Shown here piece after piece: positions 1-7,027 of a stretch of DNA of 15,837 bases. The stretch lies in NCBI GenBank assembly GCA_018882625.1, contig VERO01000023.1, positions 1-15,837 of the forward strand. The letters run 5' to 3'. Source of the stretch: Phycisphaerales bacterium (GTDB lineage Bacteria > Planctomycetota > Phycisphaerae > Phycisphaerales > SM1A02). Below the pieces are notes generated by a model. That model ran no database searches, was not told where the DNA came from, and saw only the letters and a program-made list of their open reading frames with translations. The stretch's first letter is position 1, and every line of letters begins with the position of its first letter. The translations under genes and the position numbers were made by a program.

Positions 1-3000
1 GCTCTGCCGCGCCCGTGTAGATGTCCCGGTCCAGCGGCGCGCAGTCCGACGCATCATCCTGGCCATCCCCGTCGTCATCGCCGTCCACGCAGTCGGGGTA
101 CGTATCGCCGTCCGTGTTCAGGAAGTCGTCCACCAGCGAGCCGTCGCAGTCGCTGTCCACGCTGTCGCACAGCTCAGCCGCCCCCGTGTAGATGTCGCGG
201 TCCAGAGGCGCGCAGTCGTACGCGTCATCCTGGCCATCCCCGTCGTCGTCGCCGTCCACGCAGTCGGGGTACGCGTCGCCGTCCGTGTTCAGGAACTCGT
301 CCACCAGCGAGCCGTCGCAGTCGCTGTCCACGCTGTCGCACAGCTCTGCCGCGCCCGTGTAGATGTCCCGGTTCAGAGGCGCGCAGTCCGAGCCGTCCGC
401 GTCCCCATCGCCGTCATCGTCGCCGTCCACGCAGTCGGGGTACGTATCGCCGTCGGTGTTCGTGAAGTCGTCCACCAGCGAGCCGTCGCAGTCGCTGTCC
501 ACGCTGTCGCAGCTTTCCGACGCTCCCGAGTAGACATCGCGGTTCAGCGGTGCGCAGTCGTAGGCGTCACCCTGGCCGTCGTTGTCGTCGTCGCCGTCTA
601 CGCAGTCGGGGTACCCATCGCCGTCGGTGTTCGTGAACTCGTCCACCAGCGAGCCGTCGCAGTCGCTGTCCACGCTGTCGCAGCTCTCGGCCGCACCTGT
701 GTAGATGTCCCTGTTGAGCGGCGCGCAGTCTGACGTGTCCGCGTCCCCATCGCCGTCGTCGTCGCCGTCGCAGGCGTTGCCGTACGCGTCGCTGTCCGTG
801 TCCAGCTGATCGGCATTCGGGGTCAGCGGGCAGTTGTCCGCGACATCGTCCACACCGTCGGCGTCGTCGTCGCCGTCGCAGGCGTTGCCGTACGCGTCGC
901 TGTCCGTGTCCAGCTGATCGGCATTCGGGGTCAGCGGGCAGTTGTCCGCGACATCGTCCACACCGTCGGCGTCGTCATCGCTGTCCACGCAGTCGGGGTA
1001 CGCGTCGCCGTCGGTGTTCGGGAAGCCGTCCACCAGCGAGCCGTCGCAGTCGCTGTCCACGCTGTCGCAGCTCTCGGCCGCGCCCGTGTAGATGTCGCGG
1101 TCCAGAGGCGCGCAGTCCGACGCATCTGCGTCCCCATCGCCGTCGTCGTCGCTGTCCACGCAGTCGGGGTACGTATCGCCGTCGGTGTTCAGGAACTCGT
1201 CCACCAGCGAGCCGTCGCAGTCGCTGTCCACGCTGTCGCAGCTCTCGGCCGCACCTGTGTAGATGTCCCTGTTGAGCGGCGCGCAGTCTGACGTGTCCGC
1301 GTCCCCATCCCCGTCGTCGTCGCCGTCGCAGGCGTTGCCGTACGCGTCGCTGTCCGTGTCCAGCTGACTGGCGTTCGGGGTCAGCGGGCAGTTGTCCGCG
1401 ACATCGTCCACACCGTCGCCGTCGTCGTCACCGTCGCAGGCGTTGCCGTACGCGTCGTTGTCTGTGTTCAGCTGATCGGCATTCGAGGTCAGCGGGCAGT
1501 TGTCCGCGACATCGTCCACACCGTCCCCGTCGTCATCGCCGTCCACGCAGTCGGGGTACGCGTCGCCGTCGGTGTTCGTGAACTCGTCCACCAGCGAGCC
1601 GTCGCAGTCGCTGTCCACGCTGTCGCATAGCTCAGCCGCGCCTGTGTAGATGTCCCGGTTCAGCGGCGCGCAGTCCGACGCGTCCGCGTCCCCATCGCCA
1701 TCATCGTCGCCATCGACGCAGTTGGGGTACGCGTCGCCGTCGGTGTTCGTGAAGTCGTCCACCAGCGAGCCGTCGCAGTCGCTGTCCACGCTGTCGCAGC
1801 TCTCCACCGCGCCTGTGTAGATGTCTCGGTCCAGCGGCGCGCAGTCGTACGCATCATCCTGGCCGTCCCCGTCGTCGTCGCCGTCGCAGGCGTTGCCGTA
1901 CGTGTCGCTGTCCGTGTCCAGCTGACTGGCATTCGGGGTCAGCGGGCAGTTGTCCGCAATGTCGTCCACACCGTCGTTGTCGGTGTCGTTGTCACAGGCG
2001 TCGCCCACACCATCACTGTCAAGATCGCCTTGGGGCACGTTGGGGATGAGCGGGCAGTTGTCGGCCATGTCAGCCACGCCATCGCCGTCATCGTCGCCGT
2101 CCACGCAGTCGGGGTACGCGTCGCCGTCGGTGTTCTGGAAGTCGTCCACCAGCGAGCCGTCGCAGTCGCTGTCCACGCTGTCGCACAGCTCAGCCGCGCC
2201 CGTGTAGATGTCCCTGTTCAGAGGCGCGCAGTCCGAGCCGTCCGCGTCTCCATCGCCGTCATCGTCGCCGTCCACGCAGTTCGCCAACCCGTCCACGTCA
2301 AAGTCTGGGAATCCCTCATCCACGCCCCCGGCGCAGTTGTTGTCCGCACCGTCGCAGACCTCCACCGCGCCCGGGTTGACGGCTGCAAGGCCATCGTTGC
2401 AGTCTCCGCTGCGTATCGCGTGACCTGCAGGCGCGCTCGTCTCGCAGAAGCTCGCCGTGGCGCTCGTGCCGTAGCCATCCCCATCACCGTCCACGAAGTA
2501 GGAGCGGGGTGCTGTCAGAGAACCGTTCTGGGGACACGCGTCGCCCGCCACTGCCACGAAGCCGGCCGGCCGGCCGCACGCCTGCTGCGTCACGCCTGGA
2601 TCGCCATAGCTGTCGCCGTCAGAGTCGGCGTACCACGTGCTCCGGTCAGTGGCCTCGTACGCATCGCCATCGCAGTCGTTGTCCGTGCCCTCGGTCGCGC
2701 ACAGTTCCGGAGCGCCCGGGTACGCCAATGCGCCGCCCTGCGCCAGCGTGTCGTTGCAGTCGCCGCTCCGCGTGGAGTGGCCGGGAGGAGCGCTGGTGCT
2801 GCAGTGCAGGGCCGTCGCGCTCGTGCCGTAGCCATCCCCATCACTGTCAATGAAGTATGCAAGCGGTGCGATCAGCGACCCGTTCTGCGGACATGAATCA
2901 CCCGCCACCGACACGTAGCCGGAAGGCTGGCTGCACGCCTGCAGCGTCACGTTCGGGTCGCCAAACCCATCGCCGTCGCCATCGCCGTAGAAGGTGCTGG

Positions 3001-4543
3001 TGACATACTCGTCGACCGCGATGTCACAGTCGTCATCGATCCCGTTGCAGATCTCAGGCGCCCCCGGATAGGCGTTCGGATTGCTGTCGTTGCAGTCCGA
3101 TGTGGACGATGCGTATCCGGGTGGCGGCGTCAGCGCGCACACTGGCCCAGTAGAGGTGCCTCCATAAGAGTCAAGGTCCGCATCGATGAAGTACGTGCGC
3201 GGGCTCGTCAGGGAAGCGTTCGTCGGGCAGCCGTCATCGGCGTCGAATGTGCCGTCGCTGTCGGTATCCCTCTCGACACGAAGCGTGATCCCGCCGATGC
3301 TCAGCGGGAACGGATCCGACGATGCCATGTACGAGCCGACGCCGAGAAACACGGTGGCGCCTGCGCTGAGCGGGAACTCGACCGCTGACCTCGTGCTGCT
3401 GGAACCGCACAGCGCACTGTCATTGTTGGCGGCGATCGCCGTTGCGGGCTGTCCGCAACCGAGTGTCGCAACCATCACCGTGTTCGGCAGGGAGCTGCCG
3501 CACAGCGAGAACCGGTAGGTGCCAGCACTCGGTGCCGTGAAGGACACCTGCCGTGCGGCGCCAACCTTCTGCGCAGCCGAAGACCCCTCGAGCGACACCG
3601 GACTCCCCGCGAGATCGAGGGTCGGAAACCCCCAGTTGTTGTAGAGCGACGTGGTGCCGAGCTGTGCCGTGACCAGCCGATTGCCGCAGGCGCTGTCGCT
3701 GTTGGGAATGGTCCCGTTGGGCTGTCCGGGTGTGGCCAGGTACTCAAGGCCGCCGATCGTCGGGGTGATCTGCCCGAGCTCCCAGTAGTACGGGCCGGAG
3801 TTGAGGGTCGTGGGATTCGTGAGGGTCGGGTTCACTCCGATCAGGCGCGCCCCGAACCATGACCCCACCGTGCCGCGCGCCACAACTCCCGAGTCGAATC
3901 CGGACACGGTCCGCGAGATCACTGCCGACGAGAATCCAAGCGCGGGCGCGTAGGCCACCGACTGCGAGATCGGGGCGCTGCTCGAGTTCACGATGCTGAC
4001 GGCGTCAACCACCTGCGACCATGGGGCCACATCGAGCACGCCATCGTCGTTGGTGTCGAGATCCAAACCGGCAGATCCCGTGAAGTTGCGCACGAGCGCG
4101 ACAGTGATCGAGCTGTTCTCCAGTCCAGACGACCCGTTGCCGAATCCCGAGGCAGATGCCGTCGACGGGAGCACGATGAGGGTCGTTCCCGGTGCAGGTC
4201 CGGTCGTGACGGAAGGGTCCGGATTCGTGTCAATCGTGCCTGCTCCATCCCGCAGTAGGAGCAGCCCAGTCGATCCGAGTGCCGTACCCTCCAGCGTGAT
4301 GACGTTGTCGATCCGACCTCGAGGCGACGACGTCCCGGTTTCGGCATCTCCCTCGATCACAATCAGCGTCAGCCCCGCGAGGGAGAGTCCAGCGGTCCCC
4401 GAGAGCTCAACGTACTCCTGCCCCACATCCGTGCCGAACGGGTTTGCCATGACCTCACTGATCCGAACCACATCGCCCAACGCGACATGGGCGATCGCGA
4501 GGCTCAGGGCCGTTGCGAGGCTTTCAGTGGAGACAATACGCAT
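1..4543 (-). CDS. Giant secreted MopE/thrombospondin-3-like repeat protein, partial (C-terminus beyond window)
   Basis: The frame stays open from an ATG at 4543 to the left window edge (1514 complete codons, no stop), so the C-terminus is missing. Residues 1-23 look like a signal peptide (MRIVSTESLA start, cleavage near ALG-D). Residues ~24-160 resemble a lamin-tail domain (VVRISEVMANPF...EYVELSG). Residues ~285-422 resemble a pre-peptidase C-terminal beta domain (GTYRFSLCGSS, then a GCG..NNDSALCG segment). Residues ~425-743 carry EF-hand-like DxDxDG loops and three MopE-type motifs (DCND...YPGAPE.C...DDDCD) near 483, 595 and 714. From 771 onward only 57-residue MopE-like and 36-residue thrombospondin-3-like modules remain. 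Family knowledge suggests calcium binding and an extended, disulfide-stapled surface stalk; ligand and anchoring are unknown. The MopE copper ligands His/Trp are absent from the repeats, so copper binding is not supported. Only one lysine (K326) was seen. No clear Shine-Dalgarno site precedes the start. Confidence 0.9.
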   Translation of the reverse strand, partial: MRIVSTESLATALSLAIAHVALGDVVRISEVMANPFGTDVGQEYVELSGTAGLSLAGLTLIVIEGDAETGTSSPRGRIDNVITLEGTALGSTGLLLLRDGAGTIDTNPDPSVTTGPAPGTTLIVLPSTASASGFGNGSSGLENSSITVALVRNFTGSAGLDLDTNDDGVLDVAPWSQVVDAVSIVNSSSAPISQSVAYAPALGFSSAVISRTVSGFDSGVVARGTVGSWFGARLIGVNPTLTNPTTLNSGPYYWELGQITPTIGGLEYLATPGQPNGTIPNSDSACGNRLVTAQLGTTSLYNNWGFPTLDLAGSPVSLEGSSAAQKVGAARQVSFTAPSAGTYRFSLCGSSLPNTVMVATLGCGQPATAIAANNDSALCGSSSTRSAVEFPLSAGATVFLGVGSYMASSDPFPLSIGGITLRVERDTDSDGTFDADDGCPTNASLTSPRTYFIDADLDSYGGTSTGPVCALTPPPGYASSTSDCNDSNPNAYPGAPEICNGIDDDCDIAVDEYVTSTFYGDGDGDGFGDPNVTLQACSQPSGYVSVAGDSCPQNGSLIAPLAYFIDSDGDGYGTSATALHCSTSAPPGHSTRSGDCNDTLAQGGALAYPGAPELCATEGTDNDCDGDAYEATDRSTWYADSDGDSYGDPGVTQQACGRPAGFVAVAGDACPQNGSLTAPRSYFVDGDGDGYGTSATASFCETSAPAGHAIRSGDCNDGLAAVNPGAVEVCDGADNNCAGGVDEGFPDFDVDGLANCVDGDDDGDGDADGSDCAPLNRDIYTGAAELCDSVDSDCDGSLVDDFQNTDGDAYPDCVDGDDDGDGVADMADNCPLIPNVPQGDLDSDGVGDACDNDTDNDGVDDIADNCPLTPNASQLDTDSDTYGNACDGDDDGDGQDDAYDCAPLDRDIYTGAVESCDSVDSDCDGSLVDDFTNTDGDAYPNCVDGDDDGDGDADASDCAPLNRDIYTGAAELCDSVDSDCDGSLVDEFTNTDGDAYPDCVDGDDDGDGVDDVADNCPLTSNADQLNTDNDAYGNACDGDDDGDGVDDVADNCPLTPNASQLDTDSDAYGNACDGDDDGDGDADTSDCAPLNRDIYTGAAESCDSVDSDCDGSLVDEFLNTDGDTYPDCVDSDDDGDGDADASDCAPLDRDIYTGAAESCDSVDSDCDGSLVDGFPNTDGDAYPDCVDSDDDADGVDDVADNCPLTPNADQLDTDSDAYGNACDGDDDADGVDDVADNCPLTPNADQLDTDSDAYGNACDGDDDGDGDADTSDCAPLNRDIYTGAAESCDSVDSDCDGSLVDEFTNTDGDGYPDCVDGDDDNDGQGDAYDCAPLNRDVYSGASESCDSVDSDCDGSLVDDFTNTDGDTYPDCVDGDDDGDGDADGSDCAPLNRDIYTGAAELCDSVDSDCDGSLVDEFLNTDGDAYPDCVDGDDDGDGQDDAYDCAPLDRDIYTGAAELCDSVDSDCDGSLVDDFLNTDGDTYPDCVDGDDDGDGQDDASDCAPLDRDIYTGAAE
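731..1846 (-). repeat. Two tandem copies of a 558-bp higher-order unit (A-A-B-B)
   Basis: The 186-residue unit made of two A and two B modules occurs as 1289-1846 and 731-1288. The BB pairs lie at 1847-2062, 1289-1504 and 731-946, exactly 558 bp apart. A segment of about 175 nt at 635-809 recurs at 1193-1367 with one mismatch by eye. This points to duplication of a four-module block rather than single-module slippage. Confidence 0.9.
771..976 (-). repeat. Near-perfect 108-bp direct repeat (adjacent B modules)
   Basis: Bases 771-868 and 879-976 match across 98 nt by eye, with the first difference at 869 versus 977. The two encode consecutive thrombospondin-3-like modules with identical protein sequence. 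The identity suggests recent duplication or gene conversion, and it is a likely collapse point in short-read assemblies. Confidence 0.9.
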
Positions 4544-4705
4544 GGGGCACTACATCCCGAATCACAACCTCGACCGCGCTCCATGCAGCCTTGAGTCCAA
4601 ATATCGATGGGATCTGAATTGAATCAAGGCGCTTCTCCCGCAATTCTGGACAAGTTTGAAATCTGCCAGTCCCACCAGGGCCCGGGTCGTGCGGCACCGT
4701 TAGCG
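4544..4705. promoter_or_regulatory. Divergent intergenic region between giant repeat gene and porin gene
   Basis: This 162-bp gap is more AT-rich than its surroundings around 4594-4626 and must hold the promoters of both divergent genes. It contains an inverted pair CCTTGA (4589-4594) and TCAAGG (4624-4629), 29 nt apart, which could be a regulator site or chance. On the minus strand a TAGTGC hexamer (4553-4548) lies 4 nt before the ATG at 4543. No convincing -35/-10 pair is visible. Confidence 0.4.
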
Positions 4706-5995
4706 ATGTCCTATAAAGTTGTGATCGGCCTCGCCTTTGCCTCGACCGCGTGGGGCGCTCAGGAAGACGACACCGCCGAGCTGGCAGAACCGATCCCGCT
4801 GCGATGCAGTCCACGACTTGCCCCCTACCTCGCGGCCCTCAACCTCTTGCCCGCCGAAACGGGAACCAGTGGTGCGCTGATCCCGAGCGACCCGATCAGC
4901 AGCGCGAACGGTGCGGTGAAGAGGGCGCTCGCGGATCAGGGCTTCACCTACACCCTGTTTCAGAGCGTTGGGATGGCCGCGACGCCAAGCCGGGTGCGCG
5001 ACCCTGCCGTGGGAGGCCTTTGGGCGGGTCAGGGCTTCGGCTTCCTGGAGATCTTTGACGAGTCGAGGTCAGGCGGATCGGCCGGCTGGATCTCGAGCGA
5101 GATCAACTGGGTCGTCGGGCTTGGAGGGTCTGTCGAGGATGAGGATCCCTCCGCGCGCATCGGAACGACCCTTCAGCCGCAAGGTCTCCTCACGGGAGAC
5201 GGATTCTGGATCGCCGAGCTCGCGTGGCAGCAGTCGTTCTTGGACGGCACGCTCGTGGCGACGGCCGGCATGATCGACCAGCTGAACTACTTCGACGTCA
5301 ATACCTTCGCGAACAACCAGTTCACCCAGCTGATGAGCAACTCGTTCGTCAACAGCGAGGTCATCGCCGCGCCGCCGCAGGGGATCGGGGTCAACATCGC
5401 GTGGCAGCCGGCTGACTGGATCTACCTCATCTACGGGTCCTTCACGACCGCATCGGCGCCTGGCTCGGCTCCCTTCGCGAACCTCAGCACCTCGAACTGG
5501 GCGAATCAGGTGGAGGTTGGGCTGATCACCGAGGACCTGCTCGGGATCGGCCGCAACGTGTTCCGCGTGCAGCCCTTCGTCGCCACCATGAACGACGTCA
5601 CGTCGGGCGGCATCGCGTTCAATGTCGAGCAGTTCCTCGGAGGCGAGGACAGCAGGCTGGGATGGTTCGGGCGATTCGGCGTCTGCAACCCTGATGTCGC
5701 GGTCGCGGGGTTCGCTACGCAGATCTCCACGGGATTTGCGCTAGAGGCGCCGGCAGGCCCGGAGAGCCTGCGCGTGGGCGAGGCTGATCGATGGGCCATG
5801 GGATTCGTCTGGGGGCGACCTGCGGAGGATGGGGCGTACCTGCCTGACGAGTACGGCCTCGAGCTGATGTACTCGCTGCAGCTGACTCCCACGCTCGCGA
5901 TCCGCCCCGACCTTCAGCTGCTGTGGACAGCGGGCGACACGGGCACGTCGAGCCCCTCGGCGGTCATCCAGCTGCAGGCCACGTGGGTGTGGTGA
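4706..5995 (+). CDS. OprB-like carbohydrate-selective porin family protein
   Basis: From the ATG at 4706 this is a 429-residue protein. Residues 1-18 form a short signal peptide (MSYKVVIGLAFAS..., cleavage at WGA-Q), which is why this start is preferred over the in-frame ATG at 4607: that one would bury the hydrophobic segment behind 33 non-hydrophobic residues. The body alternates polar and aromatic residues as in beta-barrels. It has OprB-like segments: GMIDQLNYFDVNTFANNQFT, GIGVNIAWQPADWIYLIYGS and, near the end, LELMYSLQLTPTLAIRPDLQ. The chain ends in an aromatic (ATWVW), as outer-membrane proteins do for barrel assembly. OprB relatives let sugars diffuse across the outer membrane; the substrate here cannot be read. 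There is no good Shine-Dalgarno site. The gene is transcribed away from the giant repeat gene, and the next gene starts 97 bp after its stop. Confidence 0.75.
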   Translation: MSYKVVIGLAFASTAWGAQEDDTAELAEPIPLRCSPRLAPYLAALNLLPAETGTSGALIPSDPISSANGAVKRALADQGFTYTLFQSVGMAATPSRVRDPAVGGLWAGQGFGFLEIFDESRSGGSAGWISSEINWVVGLGGSVEDEDPSARIGTTLQPQGLLTGDGFWIAELAWQQSFLDGTLVATAGMIDQLNYFDVNTFANNQFTQLMSNSFVNSEVIAAPPQGIGVNIAWQPADWIYLIYGSFTTASAPGSAPFANLSTSNWANQVEVGLITEDLLGIGRNVFRVQPFVATMNDVTSGGIAFNVEQFLGGEDSRLGWFGRFGVCNPDVAVAGFATQISTGFALEAPAGPESLRVGEADRWAMGFVWGRPAEDGAYLPDEYGLELMYSLQLTPTLAIRPDLQLLWTAGDTGTSSPSAVIQLQATWVW

Positions 5996-6005
5996 GCGCT
6001 CTCGA

Positions 6006-6020
6006 TCCGCGTTATGCGGA
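6006..6020 (+). terminator. Weak hairpin after porin gene
   Basis: TCCGC, GTTAT loop, GCGGA forms a 5-bp stem 11 nt after the porin stop. There is no T-tract, so intrinsic termination is doubtful. Confidence 0.2.
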
Positions 6021-6080
6021 CACCGCCACGCAAAGTGATCCATACTCGCGTGCGATTCACGACTTCTCCTGATTCCGTGC

Positions 6081-6086
6081 TAGGTT
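6081..6086 (+). promoter_or_regulatory. Candidate -10 element (TAGGTT) of regulator gene
   Basis: TAGGTT ends 6 nt before the ATG at 6093, so a start about 7 nt downstream would fall on the initiation codon itself and give a leaderless mRNA. A weak TTCACG at 6056-6061 could be the -35, with a long 19-nt spacer. It resembles TAGACT hexamers before the tRNA, nuoA and peptidase genes. Sequence inference only. Confidence 0.4.
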
Positions 6087-6089
6087 TGT

Positions 6090-6104
6090 CCCATGAATCA
6101 TGGG
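6090..6104. promoter_or_regulatory. Perfect 7-bp inverted repeat across the regulator start codon
   Basis: CCCATGA-A-TCATGGG is a perfect palindrome with a one-base centre that includes the ATG at 6093. Dimeric winged-helix regulators bind such sites, so it could be an autoregulatory operator. It could also be a hairpin occluding the start codon. Function is inferred. Confidence 0.35.
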
Positions 6105-6866
6105 GCGAGACAGCACTTCGAGTTGGTGGAGCTCAAGGACGCGGGGATTCCGCGGGAGTCTGGGCATGTCGTGGAGGACACGGTCACGCTGGACATCGGC
6201 CGCAAGGCGGTCTTCGCGGTCGTGGTCTCCCCACTGAGGATGCGGCTGTTCGAGACGATCCGGAGGACAGAGCACTGTTCCGTGCGGGAGCTGTCCGTGC
6301 ACTCGGGGCTCTCCGCGACCGGGCTGTACTACCACCTGCAGGCGCTCGAGCACCTCGACCTGATCCGGCAGATCGGAGTGCGCAAGGGCGACGCGCGCCG
6401 CGCACCTGCAGTGTTTGCCGCCACGTGCTCGCGCATCCGCATCGTGTTCAATCCCGATGACGCCACGCACCGCACGCGCATGGCCGCGGTGCGCAAGCGA
6501 TGGAACGACGAGTCGATGGACAGCGTGGATGCGTCGATCGAGCCGCGACAGGAGTGCCGTGCGCTGCACGTGCAGAGTCGGCTCGAGTGGGAGCACCTGA
6601 CCCCCGCCGAGGTCAAGCGGGTCGGCTCGCTGCTCGCCCAGGTCGCGGACGTGTGCGCCGCGGCCCGGGCCCGGGGCACGCGCGTGCCGGAGGATGCGAC
6701 ACCGGTGCATATCGGGACAGTCCTGTGCGAGCTCGCGGATCCCGCGCTGCCATGCCCGGAGGTGGTGCACGACGCCTTCCGACGGTCAGATTCCGCGGGC
6801 GAGGTCTCCCGCCGCACTGATCATGCCCTGGAACTCAGTCGAGGCGCCGCCACCTCGGCGCCCTAG
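6093..6866 (+). CDS. ArsR-type winged-helix transcriptional regulator
   Basis: This 257-residue cytoplasmic protein has a winged-helix DNA-binding domain at about residues 33-110. The segment SPLRMRLFETI opens the domain, SVRELSVHSGLS is the first helix-turn, ATGLYYHLQALEHLDLI is the recognition helix and following helix, and RKGDARRAPAVFAA is the wing. This is the ArsR/SmtB-like fold, which usually represses transcription. The clustered Cys or His metal sites of classical ArsR sensors are not obvious, and the C-terminal ~145 residues, predicted charged and helical, match nothing I recognise. The ligand is therefore unknown. The start sits within a perfect inverted repeat and 6 nt after a TAGGTT hexamer, with no Shine-Dalgarno site. 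Neighbours are the porin upstream and a tRNA downstream, so its target may be itself or the porin; neither is proven. Confidence 0.75.
   Translation: MNHGARQHFELVELKDAGIPRESGHVVEDTVTLDIGRKAVFAVVVSPLRMRLFETIRRTEHCSVRELSVHSGLSATGLYYHLQALEHLDLIRQIGVRKGDARRAPAVFAATCSRIRIVFNPDDATHRTRMAAVRKRWNDESMDSVDASIEPRQECRALHVQSRLEWEHLTPAEVKRVGSLLAQVADVCAAARARGTRVPEDATPVHIGTVLCELADPALPCPEVVHDAFRRSDSAGEVSRRTDHALELSRGAATSAP
6843..6862 (+). other. GC-rich stem-loop at the end of the regulator gene
   Basis: GGCGCC, an 8-nt loop, then GGCGCC forms a 6-bp all-GC stem overlapping the last codons before the TAG at 6864-6866. It lacks a T-tract. It could slow transcription before the tRNA, but may simply reflect GC-rich coding sequence. 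Confidence 0.2.
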
Positions 6867-6891
6867 CGCGTGCCAGCGCCGCGCACCCCGC

Positions 6892-6897
6892 TAGACT
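6892..6897 (+). promoter_or_regulatory. Candidate -10 element (TAGACT) of tRNA-Pro
   Basis: CTAGACTT sits 19 nt before the mature tRNA end, leaving room for a ~13-nt 5' leader removed by RNase P. The same hexamer precedes nuoA and the peptidase gene. No clear -35 is visible. Confidence 0.4.
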
Positions 6898-6916
6898 TGC
6901 GTCCTCGGACAGCGCG

Positions 6917-6991
6917 CGGGGCGTAGCTCAGCTTGGCTAGAGCGTCTGGTTTGGGTCCAGAAGGTCGTCGGTTCGAATCCGGCCGCCCCGA
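6917..6991 (+). tRNA. tRNA-Pro (anticodon TGG)
   Basis: A complete cloverleaf can be drawn by hand. The acceptor stem is CGGGGCG paired with CGCCCCG (6917-6923 with 6984-6990), with discriminator A at 6991. The D arm is GCTC/GAGC with GG in the loop. The anticodon stem TCTGG/CCAGA encloses loop TTTGGGT, giving anticodon TGG, which reads CCA and, with modification, other proline codons. The T arm holds the TTCGAAT loop. The CCA tail is not encoded. The gene stands alone between the regulator and nuoA. Confidence 0.95.
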
Positions 6992-7012
6992 TTCGCGCGC
7001 CTCCGCATCCCG

Positions 7013-7018
7013 TAGACT
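7013..7018 (+). promoter_or_regulatory. Candidate -10 element (TAGACT) of nuoA
   Basis: GTAGACTCC lies between the tRNA and nuoA, 9 nt before the ATG at 7028. A start about 7 nt downstream would leave a leader of only ~2-3 nt. No Shine-Dalgarno site is present. Any -35 would fall at the 3' end of the tRNA gene. Confidence 0.4.
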
Positions 7019-7027
7019 CCCGCACCC

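Larger units (their letters stand above)
1..2233 (-). repeat. Coding tandem array of 171-bp (57-aa) and 108-bp (36-aa) modules
   Basis: The array lies inside the giant minus-strand gene. Module A (57 aa) begins DCAPL[ND]RDIYTGA, continues CDSVDSDCDGSLVD and ends DCVDGDDDGDG, with four cysteines. Module B (36 aa) begins DNCPLTPN and ends NACDGDDDGDG..D, with two cysteines, as in thrombospondin type 3 repeats. In protein order the array is A, BB, AA, BB, AA, BB, AAAA, then a 15-residue start of another A cut by the edge. That makes nine complete A and six B modules. The GSLVD-encoding segment starts at 137, 308, 479, 650, 1037, 1208, 1595, 1766 and 2153, so spacings are exactly 171 or 387 (171+216). 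All units are multiples of three and keep the frame. Confidence 0.95.

Noticed and set aside
598..1932. Minus-strand open frames giving Thr/Ala/Arg-rich products
   Set aside because: They are shifted-frame readings of the same repeats as the true DxDxDG frame.
1..2233. Regularly spaced direct repeats that might suggest a CRISPR array
   Set aside because: Units of 108 and 171 bp are multiples of three, fully coding in one minus-strand frame, and there are no unique spacers.
2030..2896. Long plus-strand open frame across the repeat gene
   Set aside because: It is antisense to the Asp/Gly-rich repeats, whose codons rarely make stops in other frames; its Val/Ala/Arg-rich product matches no family.
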